A stretch of 64,000 nucleotides of DNA. Origin: Bolinopsis microptera. Taxonomy: Eukaryota > Ctenophora > Tentaculata > Lobata > Bolinopsidae. A program made the position numbers and the translations under genes. Position 1 is the stretch's first letter. Each line of letters opens with the position of its first letter. Where the stretch lies: assembly GCF_026151205.1 (NCBI RefSeq), contig NC_087084.1, forward strand, positions 10,877,453 to 10,941,452, in the 5' to 3' direction. This document shows, piece by piece, positions 1 through 9,980 of the stretch. The notes beneath the pieces are model-generated. The model searched no databases, was not told the DNA's origin, and was given only the letters and a program-made list of their open reading frames with translations.

Positions 1-238
1 ATTAGAAATTCATCTACCTTATGTCATAGTTATTAGCTGTTGTGGGTCATAAATTACGACTGTTACTCATATGTCGCCTAATATAAAATCCTAATCTTGG
101 TAATTATATTACAGTATTGTAGCAGTCAGTATGAGAACTATTTGACAGGCATTCTGAACTCTGAATCAATTTGTCAGATAACAATATTGTACTTTATCTA
201 GATTAGAACGTTTAACAACAGTAATCCCAACTAGTCGA

Positions 239-353
239 GTTCTATATCTCTAATTTAAAGTATCTACTCAACATAGAACTCAATATCTCTAATTTAAAGT
301 ATCTACTCAACATAGAACTCAATATCTCTAATTTAAAGTATCTACTCAACTAA
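239..353. repeat. 39-bp tandem repeat, three copies
   Basis: Three nearly identical 39-bp units containing TCTAATTTAAAGTATCTACT lie in tandem just beyond the stop codon of the minus-strand membrane-protein gene. The first copy is slightly divergent at its left edge. It probably lies in 3' UTR or flanking DNA; no function can be inferred. Confidence 0.85.
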
Positions 354-360
354 AACACAA

Positions 361-534
361 CTATATCTCCACCTCCGAGTACAACTCGTGATCTGCAGTA
401 TTCTTCTTATCAGAAGTGTCTGCCTTGCTCTCTACATCGTACCTGTCTCCCGTCTCCACGGGGAGAGGGTTCGTCAGAGTTAGTCCATTGTTAGTGAGAT
501 CCACTTCCTTTACTGAGCTTCTGCTCATACACAT
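361..534 (-). CDS. Last exon: cytoplasmic tail of a single-pass membrane protein
   Basis: This minus-strand exon follows a TCTCTCAG acceptor and ends in TAG. It encodes 57 residues starting MCMSRSSVKE and ending HELYSEVEI. It is hydrophilic and rich in Ser, Thr, Asp and Glu, with two tyrosines (GDRYDVE and ELYSEV); YSEV fits a Y-x-x-hydrophobic sorting or SH2-type motif but does not match the strict ITIM consensus. The phase-0 start matches the phase-0 end of the TM exon at 848-942, so the two join cleanly. The ectodomain is only partly visible (candidate exons at 5.0-5.5 kb), so the receptor family is not identified. Confidence 0.7.
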   Translation of the reverse strand: MCMSRSSVKEVDLTNNGLTLTNPLPVETGDRYDVESKADTSDKKNTADHELYSEVEI

Positions 535-847
535 CTGAGAGATCGAAATTAACAATGGTGAACTTATAGCACTCAACCGTCAAACCGTGCACTTATAGGC
601 TATAACACTGGTCTCAACCGTGCACTTATAGCACTTTTGCGAAATAACTGGTCTCAAAATTTATAGCTGTTAATCATGCATAATGTAATTATATTAAAAT
701 TTTGGGCTTTTCACGGCCTGCTAAACTGACAAAGTTAAAGGGTTATACATTAACATATGTTATAAGATGGCTTCAAAATGATTTGTCCGCCCAATTAATT
801 GAGGTAATTTAATGTAAGTTACTAAATAATGCTACTCGAGTAAATAC

Positions 848-942
848 CTCTTTTCCCTTCTTCCGATAGATAAGAAGGAGAACCACCCCAATTATAAGCA
901 TAGGTCCCACAACTAGGGCTATTACTATCGCGGAACTGGATG
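848..942 (-). CDS. Transmembrane exon of the same membrane protein
   Basis: Minus-strand exon between a TATATTTCAG acceptor and a GAG|GTATTT donor. It reads SSSAIVIALVVGPMLIIG, then VVLLLIY and the stop-transfer signal RKKGKE: a textbook single TM helix with basic residues on the cytoplasmic side. It starts in phase 1 and ends in phase 0, joining the tail exon at 361-534 in frame. A SINE lies directly upstream of its splice acceptor. The upstream partner exon is not certain: the candidate exon at 5016-5285 ends in phase 2, so at least one further exon must lie between if they belong together. Confidence 0.7.
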
Positions 943-959
943 CTGAAATATAAGGTACT

Positions 960-1388
960 GATCTTATCTTATCTTATCTTATGAGGATTCGTTGCGACGC
1001 AACAAGGCCATCGAATGAGTCGACCACCTTTGTTATTTTACTTCGGTATTACCTGCATTACAATGTAAACCAGCACTTTCAAGGAAGAGCTTTACAAGAA
1101 GCCGAAGGATCGTTCCTAAGGCCAGCAACGGTTAAGGCACTATGCCACACTTTCTTCGCCCGAGGCTTCGCTGTGTTGATCAAGCACAGCTCCTCATTTA
1201 ACCCTCACACCCGATTTCTCGAGCATTCGGCTGAGTGAACCGTGGGGCTACATAGACCACTCGGGATCCTTGGCAGAGCGTCAACGACGCTCACCCCACG
1301 ACTAGGCAGGCAGTGGGATTCGAACTCGCAATCTTACGATTACAAATCCGATGATCAACCAACTACGCTACCTGGCCGTTGATGGCGG
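960..1388 (-). mobile_element. tRNA-derived SINE, full length, minus strand
   Basis: Read on the minus strand, the element begins (about 1383) with a tRNA-like head: an A box TAGCGTAGTTGG, an anticodon-loop-like TTTGTAA (Thr TGT if read as a tRNA) and a B box GTTCGAATCC. A roughly 300-bp unique body follows, and the element ends in a short tandem tail of AAGAT units near 962-985. The T-stem pairing is poor and no mature tRNA is expected, so this is a SINE rather than a tRNA gene. It has the same orientation as the membrane-protein gene and its tail ends about 10-20 bp before the TM exon. Confidence 0.8.
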
Positions 1389-1390
1389 CA

Positions 1391-2420
1391 AACTCAGTCA
1401 CGGATATGTAAATTAGTAATTAAGAAATTAGTTAATAAGGCAGACCATTCACTAAGTTGCAAGTATAAACACTGTTATATTACGCGAAAATGTTCATACT
1501 TAAAATCTCTATTTGAATCACTACACACTATATGTAGACAAATTTAGAAAATCAAGGACGGAGGGTGAAAAGATTTTGATAAATCTCCCGATTAAACGCA
1601 TCGATTATACAACAACGATCTTAGTTCATGGTGAATCATTAAATAACCACATAAAATCTAACAGAAACGATTTAACCGACAAATTAGAAATAACACATAC
1701 ATGACTCAGATTTCTTGCCTGATTCTTTAGCCAATTTCTCACAAGTGAAATACATCATAGTATTACAGTCCGCTGTTACAAGCTTCCCTCCTATTATCTT
1801 TAAGCATTGCTTTTTAGATTTTATCGTTATTTCTTCTGAAAATCACATTAGTGGTGTAGATTATGGCCTTGATGATTTGATTGAGTGAGGAGTTGAAAGA
1901 AGTCAGTTTAGATTCACTAACAAATATCTTTTAATTTATTTCAAATTTTAACGCATAAGGTCCGAAAAGAAAAAAGTTATTAAAGTAAGCATCTCCCCAG
2001 AATCCACATCAAAATATCCCATTACTAGAACATGCGTTTATAATATGTTTGTAAACATGTGTTTCTTAATTTATTTATACGCACCTCCGTTGTTAAACTC
2101 GACCACGCCCCCTTCTGACAAAGCAGCTCCCACCCAAAGTGGTTCTTTTAGCTTATCTTTGATAGTTTTACTACAATCTTTTAACACCGATCTGAAATAG
2201 CCTCATGATCAAGTTTTACATTAACACTCAAATTTAACTTGAACATAAATCGGTGCAGTGTTGTCCTTTTAACGAAACCTTTCACATTAAAACATTTGAA
2301 AAGAAGTGAAATCATTACCTTCGCCCTGGAATTAAGCTTAATAATGGGACAGTTTTTGAAACTGTACAGACACAGTGGTTTTCTTGAACTCTAGACTGGC
2401 AGGCCTTTTAGGTCTATCAT
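1391..2420. other. No recognisable gene
   Basis: AT-rich DNA, probably intron of the minus-strand membrane-protein gene or intergenic. The only open frames are short and show no domain, signal peptide or convincing splice context on either strand. Confidence 0.5.
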
Positions 2421-2424
2421 TAGG

Positions 2425-2690
2425 GGTGTTACTATTAGTAACCAATAACCATTGGCAACACTCTTGTGACCATTAGTAACGTACTAAACGTATTAGTAAC
2501 CATTAGTAACGCACTAGGGGTGTCAGATCAGTGCTATCCATTTAGTAACCATTGGTTATACATTAGTAACCATTAATAACGTATTACTATTAGTAACCAA
2601 TAACCATTGGCAACACACTTGTGACCATTAGTAACGTACTAAACGTATTAGTAACCATTAGTAACGCACTAGTAACCATGGTAACACAAT
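2425..2690. repeat. TTAGTAACCATTAG-type repeat, about 155-bp higher period
   Basis: Short motifs of the form TTAGTAACCA recur, and a longer block (starting TTACTATTAGTAACCAATAA) occurs twice, at about 2429 and 2584, giving a period near 155 bp. Related GGTTACTAATGG motifs reappear at 4932-4998 and inside the large arrays at 5.5 kb and 61-63 kb. Confidence 0.75.
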
Positions 2691-2792
2691 GCGAGCATTC
2701 AGCATGTCTTGAACAGATCCCACTACACACCCCACTACAATATTACTCAGTGTTAATAATCACACTCGACCGCACCACAACATGTCACTTTA

Positions 2793-2798
<6 letters not shown>

Positions 2799-2828
<30 letters not shown>
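2799..2828. repeat. (AC)n microsatellite
   Basis: An uninterrupted run of about 15 AC dinucleotides upstream of the sulfatase-like gene. Confidence 0.95.
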
Positions 2829-2831
<3 letters not shown>

Positions 2832-3017
2832 CTCTGCTAATACATTGCAGATTATTACCATTACGAACTGTTCTCTTTGATTGTTGTGATTTACTGTGAA
2901 ATTTAGTGCGCTGATATCGCACCATATATGGGCATATCAGCTAATTAATTAATTAATTGTCAGCTCGTTGGATACTGTTGTTTTTTAACGGGAGGTGTAA
3001 CGAATGAAGGATATTCT

Positions 3018-4619
3018 ATGAGTAAACACCCTACCGGACTACACATATGGATTGTACTAGTACCCCTGATCCTTTGTCCTGTTTCATGTGAGGGGGACAC
3101 TAAACCGCCCCTTGAAAACCTAGTGGTTATCAATGTGGACCAGCTCGGGTGGGGTGATGTAGGAGCTTACTCCCCCTGGAGATCGGACACTCCCAACATT
3201 GACAAACTAGCTGACTCTGGTGTTATCCTGGATAGTTTGTACAGTGAGACATCTGCTACAGCCACCTCCGCTACCTTCCTCTCGGGTAAACTAGCTGTCT
3301 CCTGGGGGTTACACAGTTCTAATAACGCAGAGGACACTCAGCTGAGGGAGGACAGTGGTTTTGTGCTGCCCAGTACTCTGAAGATACTCCCCCAGATCCT
3401 CAAAACAAAGGATTATGTTACGAAATACATTGGGCGGTGGAATTTGGGGCAGAGGACTGAAGCGAACCCTACTAAGTTCAGTTTTGACTCGTTTATAGGC
3501 ACGGTATCAGATTGTGGTGTGAAGCATGATAACCTGAGGTATCCTAACATTGGGTATTACCGCAATGAGCGGATTGTAGCGAGGGTGTTTGATCCTAACA
3601 CTAAAGAGGATGATCTCGTAGACGATGGTGTTTCTAATCTTACCAAGGTTTATACGGATGATATGGAGGTGTTTATCAAGACGCAAAAAAAAGAGAAGCC
3701 GTTCTACCTTCACGTATCACTGGAGGCTTTGAAGCACCGTCCTTACAGGAGTCCCAAGTTTGCGGACTCATCAGCTGACTCCCGGTCAACTAACTTCACG
3801 GACGCACTGAGAGAGGTTGACGGGTTTGTTGGGGTGGTCGTTAAAGCTCTCCAGGAAACTGAACTAGCGGACAAAACTTTAATAATATTCGCCGCTCAAT
3901 CCACAGCTCTAGCCTCCCACTACGAGGGTGGGTCCAACAGTCCCTTTACTGGAGCTACCGGGGACTCCACTGAGGGTGGGGTTAGAGTCCCCGCTATCAT
4001 CAGCTGTCCGGGACTGGACTGGGGTGGAAACACCCGATCCAAACAACTAATGAACTTTGCTGATCTCCACGCCACGGCTCTCTCCATGTTAGGATTTACT
4101 CCAGCAGCTTGTACGGAGGATAAGTGTGTTAAGGAGGGTATGGACATGACCAAGTCCCTGGTGACCGGAGACACAACAGGGCACCGGGACATGATCACTA
4201 TCTACAGGGGCCGCACTCTCATGGCGCTAAGACGGGGACGGTATAAAGCTCACCTCATGTCCCGGTCCACCTTTGTCCCTGGGCAGTTCCTGGACAATCT
4301 GACCAGCTACCAGCTGAGAAACACCACCAAGCTCCCAATACTGTTTGACGTGGTTTCAGATCCAGGGGAGAGGTTCTTCATTGGGGGAGGGTTCGATACC
4401 TCATCCTCCAGATACTCAGACGTTTTGCCGGACCTGCAGAAGGAGGCGGGATATGTGGAGGAAAATGTTCCTCTGAAGGATGGACTGTTGAACGAGTGTA
4501 ATGTGAGTTGGAGAGAGTGGACTCCTACTGGGTGCTTGGATCTGGAATTGTGTGTGGAGATGACTAGGGAGAGTAAGATTAGAATGTGTAATATTCCAGA
4601 GTGGACTGGGATGGGGTAG
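3018..4619 (+). CDS. Intronless secreted sulfatase-fold pseudoenzyme (arylsulfatase B/I/J-like)
   Basis: Complete 533-residue ORF. Residues 1-24 are a signal peptide (hydrophobic WIVLVPLILC). The fold is that of type I sulfatases: LVVINVDQLGWGDVG (35-49), TPNIDKLADSGV (58-69), LSGK (88-91), YIGRWNLG (137-144), EGGVRVPAI near 318. Yet the catalytic positions are replaced. In the C-x-P-S-R formylglycine motif the aligned residues are Ala80, Thr81, Ala82, Thr83, Ser84. The first metal-site Asp pair is D41-Q42. The GKWHLG motif has Arg140 and Asn142 instead of Lys and His. The S-D-N metal site reads FAAQST. The fold residues and full reading frame are intact, so the protein is probably made but cannot use the usual mechanism. 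The first in-frame ATG after a stop was chosen. An earlier ATG at 3004 is closed by TGA within five codons. A polyadenylation signal AATAAA lies at 4854. Confidence 0.88.
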   Translation: MSKHPTGLHIWIVLVPLILCPVSCEGDTKPPLENLVVINVDQLGWGDVGAYSPWRSDTPNIDKLADSGVILDSLYSETSATATSATFLSGKLAVSWGLHSSNNAEDTQLREDSGFVLPSTLKILPQILKTKDYVTKYIGRWNLGQRTEANPTKFSFDSFIGTVSDCGVKHDNLRYPNIGYYRNERIVARVFDPNTKEDDLVDDGVSNLTKVYTDDMEVFIKTQKKEKPFYLHVSLEALKHRPYRSPKFADSSADSRSTNFTDALREVDGFVGVVVKALQETELADKTLIIFAAQSTALASHYEGGSNSPFTGATGDSTEGGVRVPAIISCPGLDWGGNTRSKQLMNFADLHATALSMLGFTPAACTEDKCVKEGMDMTKSLVTGDTTGHRDMITIYRGRTLMALRRGRYKAHLMSRSTFVPGQFLDNLTSYQLRNTTKLPILFDVVSDPGERFFIGGGFDTSSSRYSDVLPDLQKEAGYVEENVPLKDGLLNECNVSWREWTPTGCLDLELCVEMTRESKIRMCNIPEWTGMG

Positions 4620-5015
4620 GGTCAAGGGTGTGTGTGCTGGATTTAGAACTCTTCTTTGGGATATTTTTTTAGATGTTCGTTTGATTTTTGCAAATTTTAA
4701 CTAACTTGGGCTTTTTTCATCTTGTAGAAAATTTCTTTTAAAATATGTAAATGTAATGTACTTTTGTAGTTTTAAAAAGGTTGGTCGAAAATTATTTCCA
4801 TCACCGCTTTATTTGTTGATTGGTTTTGATCCTTAAATGTACCAACATCATAAAATAAAAATAGTGTGATTCCTAAATGATAGAAGTGTAGTGGGTCTTG
4901 ATCTGCTGTGTCCAAAACATGCACGCATTTACCAATGGTTACTAATGGTTACTAATGCAAATGGTTACTAACGGTTACTAATGGTTACTAATGTATAACC
5001 TATAATAATAATTAC
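4620..5015. other. 3' flank of the sulfatase-like gene and short repeats
   Basis: AT-rich 3' UTR-like sequence with AATAAA at 4854-4859. A cluster of GGTTACTAATGG motifs at about 4932-4998 belongs to the same motif family as the arrays at 2.4 and 5.5 kb. No gene is seen. Confidence 0.6.
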
Positions 5016-5285
5016 CCAGTTTGTAGCAGCCTCCTCCGGTCACGGGGCACGATGTTAACTGCATCACTCCACGTTATCTTGTCTCCAGAGGATCCCACAC
5101 AGACGGATTTATCTTCACATTGGTGGAAGGAGTCCGGACAGGAGTCACTCCCTCCTTTTTCTAGTTGTACTGAGAAGGGATTATGCGGGTTAAAGGTTTC
5201 GACCTTTAGAAGTACAAAAACAGCTACATAAACGTCATAGAATAGCGTGTCGACAATACTTCGGCTGACGGCTCTCCTCCTGCAG
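5016..5285 (-). CDS. Probable ectodomain exon, family not identified
   Basis: Open minus-strand stretch between an AACTAG acceptor-like site and an ACTGG|GTAATT donor. It encodes about 90 residues including DTLFYDVYVAVFVLLKVE, FNPHNPFSVQLEKGG and a Cys-containing CPDSFHQCEDKSVC segment. Alternating hydrophobic residues suggest a beta-sandwich such as FN3, but no diagnostic motif is present. The start is uncertain: the neighbouring exon at 5379-5519 ends in phase 1, while all plausible acceptors here leave one base before the open frame. Either an extra exon, a non-consensus site or a frameshift is involved. Confidence 0.45.
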
Positions 5286-5378
5286 CTAGTTAACATTTTC
5301 CATCGTGTAACTAATGGTTACCTATGTATAACCAGTGGTTACCAATGGTTACCAATGTGTAACTACTTGAAACTTTAC

Positions 5379-5519
5379 CTGTGTGCAGAGCTTTGGCCCT
5401 CGTCCTGCAGTCAGCTAGTTTAGTCTCACCCTCGTGTAGGTAAACACAGTAGTTCACGTTGAGATGCAGGGTACTGTTGGTACTGAGGCTACCATCCCCA
5501 AAACTACCGTGTACCCAAC
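5379..5519 (-). CDS. Probable ectodomain exon (FN3-like), phase 1-1
   Basis: Minus-strand exon from a TATCTACAG acceptor to an ACACAG|GTAAAG donor, symmetric phase 1-1. It reads WVHGSFGDGSLSTNSTLHLN, VNYCVYLHEG and TKLADCRTRAKALHTG. The G-x-F-G-D-G-S then N-Y-x-V-Y-L spacing resembles the last strands of FN3 domains in receptor-type proteins. It is the likely neighbour of the exon at 5016-5285 and of the TM protein ending at 361. The 11-bp satellite begins only a few bases beyond its acceptor, so the satellite sits at the end of the preceding intron. Confidence 0.55.
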
Positions 5520-5524
5520 CTGTA

Positions 5525-6262
5525 GATATTACCAATGTGTTACCAATGTGTTACCAATGTGTAACCAATGTGTAACCAATGTGTAACCAATGTGTAACCA
5601 ATGTGTTACCAATGTGTTACCAATGTGTTACCAATGTGTTACCAATGTGTTACCAGTGTGTAACCAGTGTGTTACCAATGTGTTACCAATGTGTTACCAA
5701 TGTGTTACCAATGTGTTACCAATGTCTTAACAATGTCTTACCAATGTCTTACCAATGTCTTACCAATGTCTTACCAATGTCTTACCAATGTCTTACCAAT
5801 GTCTTACCAATGTCTTACCAATGTCTTACCAATGTCTTACCAATGTGTTACCAATGTGTTACCAATGTGTTACCAATGTGTTACCAATGTGTTACCAATG
5901 TGTTACCAATGTGTTACCAATGTGTTACCAATGTGTTACCAATGTGTTACCAATGTGTTACCAATGTGTTACCAATGTCTTTAGTCTCACCAATGTGTTA
6001 CCAATGTGTTACCAATATCTTACCAAGGTCTTACCAATGTCTTACCAATGTCTTACCAATGTCTTACCAATGTCTTACCAATGTCTTACCAATGTGTTAC
6101 CAATGTGTTACCAATGTGTTACTAATGTGTTACTAATGTGTTACCAATGTGTTACCAATGTGTTACCAATGTGTTACCAATGTGTTACCAATGTCTTACC
6201 AATGTCTTACCAATGTCTTACCAATGTTTTACTAATGGGCAATGTGTTACCAATAACACATA
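5525..6262. repeat. 11-bp satellite TTACCAATGTG/TTACCAATGTC
   Basis: About 65 tandem copies of an 11-bp unit. Two variants differ in the last base (G or C) and are arranged in homogeneous blocks: G to about 5722, C to 5845, G to 5980, C around 6012-6090, G to 6190, then C. Because 11 is not a multiple of three and the unit has no stop in the plus frames, overlapping repeat-only ORFs appear; these are not genes. Confidence 0.95.
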
Positions 6263-7463
6263 AGTCGTTACCAATAACACATAAGTCGATTGAATTTAAC
6301 TATCAAGACCAAAAAGAGATGGTTAGATGTATAAATCTGGGGATTGAAGTATTTTTTAATAGTTATTAGTAACTTGCAATAAAAGACAGCTGTAGTTTAT
6401 GATTGTATGATATAACTCAATATAAAGAAGAGAATGTTTCTCTTCTTTAATTTTAGCTCCTCAATGACGGTAGTAACCTGTATAACTCTCAACTTATCAA
6501 GTCCCAATTAACTGATTTACATCGTTAGGACTTCCTAAAGAATCCCAAGCTCAATTGTTAACACTTTGGAGAACAATGATAACAGTTCTCAGAGTTAGAT
6601 AATGCCGCACCCGCAGTTAGAGTCATTGTTTCTCCCCTTTTTCTTCCCTTGCGCTGCAAGCCCTGTCTCTTGTAAAAACAACCACTTTTGACTTTGTTAT
6701 TGTAGATACACACAGTCTCTACGCCTTTATCCTCTGGTCCCTAGGGTCAGCTGACTCCGGGCCAAAGGAAAATTACCGATTGCCAAGGTTTGATGCCTAG
6801 GCAGTCGAGACGATATATATATATATATATCTGTGCCATTTTACTGACACCACGGCATCAACTTTAACGCGACTTTCCGCAAAAACCGTAAAAGATATAC
6901 AACTGGAACTTTTTTGGCTGGGTCAAATGCTTTAATGGCCTTCAAATCAGCATGAAAAAATAAAAAATTGGCCAAGGAATAATGATTTTAGAGCCGAAAA
7001 TTTGGGCCCCCAAGTGGTGTCAAAAACGCCGATTAAATAGGTAATAATTATTTTAGTATTTTGAGTCTTGACACCGTTTAGGGTTATATTATACGGGTTC
7101 CTGCTAGTAATAATAATACAATTTTGGCCACAAAGCCAACTCAATTCGATCATTAAAACCCTACTCAAACTCAACCCGATTGCAGTTCACACCAAGTTTG
7201 AAGTTTAATGAATTCTTTTTTAAAAGAAAAAACTTTGAAATTTGCATTAAGACTGTGCATTAGGCACACATTTACTGTTGAGTCCCACGCAATCACATTT
7301 ATATTGACCAGTCTCAAGCCGTGAATTGCTACCCATTGATGATCTAGGAGTTCTGGATGGAATTGTCCGTCCTTCCCACTTCCAACAGTTTACTACAGAA
7401 ATGTTTCCACTTTGAACTTTTTGTCCAGAATATGACAACTATGAGAACTTTATTGTGCCGTAA
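6263..7463. other. No recognisable gene
   Basis: Contains an (AT)n run at about 6813-6829 and, at 6364-6425, a roughly 60-bp segment beginning AGTAACTTGCAATAAAAGAC that recurs at 41246-41305. No coding potential was recognised. Confidence 0.5.
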
Positions 7464-7609
7464 GTTAACGACGGAACGGTTCTCCTTGGTCTGCCGGAGG
7501 CACAGAAAACTCTACTAGTATATGATGTTTTCAAGAGTCACTTGGCGGAGAAAATTAACGAAATTATGGCACTCAACAACATAGTTCATGAGCTAGTCCG
7601 TTCATAATT
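7464..7609 (+). pseudogene. pogo/Tigger-type DDE transposase relic
   Basis: In frame this reads VNDGTVLLGLPEAQKTLLVY then DVFKSHLAEKINEIMALNN, the block around the second catalytic Asp (LLVYD) of DDE_1-type transposases. An in-frame stop precedes the block. A related, inverted copy at 11873-12069 extends further into the diagnostic QPLD block, which supports the assignment. Only a short stretch survives; non-functional. Confidence 0.65.
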
Positions 7610-8414
7610 ATGGATTACTCAAATTGGCCATGGCCAATGTCATGTTGAATGTACTTGTAGGAAAAAGGAACAGAATCGCATAGAATTAAATTTAAAGTTC
7701 TCGGCATTCATCGTCTAGTTGTATTCTTACAAGAAATTGACCATCATTGTGATTCCATGTTGCTACACGTTGCATACCTCTCTCGTGCACGCGAAGCGAG
7801 CACTCCGGCCGGCCGGCCGCCGCGCGAGATAAAAAGGGGTCGCAGCGTGTGTCAATGATTCCACAATTTTGCGAGCCTATGACTGCAAATTAATTATCAT
7901 ACAGTGACTGATTTGCTGCTGAACTGTGTCTGCATGCAAATGGAATGGCGAGGTGAGATTGGGCTATACCTGAACAATTTATAACATGTAAAACGTTTTG
8001 AGATTCATGGGATTCATAAGCTTAGTTGAAATTTGAATCAGTGGAGATTCAAAATGAAATTGTCAGACTGAACACAAAGGGGCGACATTTTGGGGCTTCT
8101 AACTCCTAATGGAAACGACTCCAAAGACTCCGCCCTTGATGAGAGCATGAATAATTTAACTAAAGAACTGCATGTTGTTGGTTACAGGCTAGTACTAATC
8201 AGCGTGTCTATCCCAAAGTTACAATTCATGTAAATTCATTACCCAATTTGCACGTGCAGTCACATACGAAGCACGAAGGGAAGGAGCTCATAATATTAAT
8301 AATAATAATAATAATAAAAGTCATAAAATATGCACTTTGTAAGTCATATTATTAGAGTGGAAAGATTTTTGAAAACAATTCAACGGACTTCAACTTGGAC
8401 GGACCTTAAATGAA
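7610..8414. other. No recognisable gene
   Basis: Contains a GC-rich spot of GGCC repeats near 7808-7826 and a short (AAT)n run near 8297-8317. No reading frame with features of a protein was found. Confidence 0.45.
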
Positions 8415-8492
8415 CGGACTTTATTTGAACGGACGTTAAAATGAACGTTAGGGCCTCCAGCGTTTAATTAATGTCCTTCCAAATAAGATCCG
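8415..8492. mobile_element. Short palindromic MITE (CGGACTTTATTTGAACGGAC family)
   Basis: A 78-bp palindrome whose arms start CGGACTTTATTTGAACGGAC and end in the approximate complement TGTCCTTCCAAATAAGATCC. Related copies occur at 12181-12261 and 54762-54847, with a partial one near 11483-11545, so it is a dispersed family. Confidence 0.75.
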
Positions 8493-8719
8493 ATAAGGTA
8501 TTAAGATTTTTAGAAAAGTTTAGTGAACACAATATTACCGATCACAGAGGGTGGACCCCTGCTTTGGGTTAGGTACTCAATATTTGCTGCAGATGTTATT
8601 GGTTATGTCATCATAATTAACTTGAGCCATCTATTTAATGTAGTAATTTGTGTGTAATCTTATAAAGTTTTAGCCGTTTTAATTAACATTTGTTGAGAAC
8701 TCAATCAAGGGGTTCTGAC

Positions 8720-9328
8720 GCAGGGACGTAGCCAGGATTTTTCTTTGAGGGGGGCTGTCGGCGAGCGAAGCGAGTCGACGTGTCCAATCCAGCTGCGCAG
8801 CGAGCGAAGCGAGCAAGCTGTGGCAGGGGTCTGGGGGCGCAGCCCCCAGCGGGGTCCAGGGGCGGAGCCCCTTGGCGGGGGCTAGGGGGGCGCAGCCCCC
8901 CGGAAAATTTTTGCGAAACAGGGTGTTTTAGACGACATTTGGCATTAAAGAAATTTGTAGGACAGCAATAAACTGGGATTGAAAAGAATCAAGTACTCAC
9001 GTAAATTTGGTAACTTCACAACAGCAATCTGCATTCTCCAATCAGAATTTACGACTTACTCAGGCCTCATCGTCTTAAGATTTTTACATTTCCTACGGTC
9101 TAGGGGACACTATTGACTATTTATAGAAGTCTTCTAGAATGTTTGCTTGGATGTTATGACAGATATTTACTAATCCACAGTTCAAATCTTTGACTGACTG
9201 CAGTCATAAACACAGCTCAGTTACCAGGCGACCATGGGGACTAGGGTGCTTATCTTTTTTCTGGGGTTCGATTTTTTCCGGGGGGGCTGCCGCCCCCCTA
9301 GCCCCCCCCCCCCCCTGTCTACGTGCCT
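8720..9328. mobile_element. Non-autonomous hAT-like element
   Basis: Flanked by the 8-bp direct repeat GTTCTGAC (8712-8719 and 9329-9336). The ends are imperfect inverted repeats, CAGGGACGTAGCCAGG on the left and the complement of CTACGTGCCTG on the right. An 8-bp duplication with CAGG-type ends is the hAT signature. The interior is GC-rich with GCGAAGCGAG repeats and GGGGGCGCAGCCCCC-like palindromes and has no transposase. Confidence 0.75.
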
Positions 9329-9643
9329 GTTCTGACTTGCGAATGAGTACGAACCACCCAGATCATTAGGCTTCTAGAAGGAAAGAAAATGTACGTGAAG
9401 TATCTAATACTAATATTACTCGAGCCTACAATTTCAACATCTTACCCTTGTAATGTTCACCGGAAATTATATCTCCGAAAAGTCGTGAACACTGAGCGCT
9501 GTTGCCCGCGTGTCTTGAGGAAATATTATCAGACGCCTGTTGAGTCATCTTGATGTCACCAATATGTTTCCTTGATGAACAGCGCGTATCACATAATACA
9601 TCTTTTCATTGAGGAACCTTCGTACATTATAATGGATGATGAT

Positions 9644-9980
9644 TAATCACTCTACACTAGACTGTCACGTGACTTTTTCAACCCGTTCTCTAGCTGTCCC
9701 TGAACGATTATTCGAAACCCAAACCCTCTAATCTGATTCCAACCGTTACCCAATCCTTAACAAAAGCATTTGCTGAAACCCTAACCCTAACGAGATATTA
9801 TACCAACTTACTTATAAGTATACGGTCATATCACGTGATCGAGACAGCTTTTCGCCAGTATCTCGCCAGGGGAGCATTTTAACCCTATATAATATGTCAT
9901 GGGATAATTCGGAATCAGCGTTCAAAAATAAATCAATTCAAGTTGGTTTCAACCTCAAAAATCGAGTGTAGAGTGATTTA
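9644..9980. mobile_element. MITE copy a, TAATCACTCTACACT ends
   Basis: Inverted ends TAATCACTCTACACTAGA and the complement of TCGAGTGTAGAGTGATTTA. The interior carries telomere-like CCCTAACCCTAA and the conserved block ATTCGGAATCAGCGTTC. It is one of four family members in the window (others at 27701, 33370 and a truncated one at 35152). Confidence 0.8.

Noticed and set aside
1307-1383. tRNA-Thr gene on the minus strand
   Set aside because: Perfect A and B boxes, but mismatched T-stem and poor acceptor stem, and it is fused to a SINE body and tail.
5525-6262. CRISPR-like array
   Set aside because: Units are contiguous with no unique spacers; eukaryotic satellite. The same holds for the 38-bp and 19-bp arrays.
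5579-6369. Repetitive 105-204 residue ORFs of the MCYQCVTNVLP type
   Set aside because: They are read-throughs of the stop-free 11-bp satellite in several overlapping frames; no signal peptide, splice context or bias expected of a protein.
9700-9800. Internal telomere or chromosome end from CCCTAACCC runs
   Set aside because: Only a few units, always inside the same inverted-repeat MITE family.
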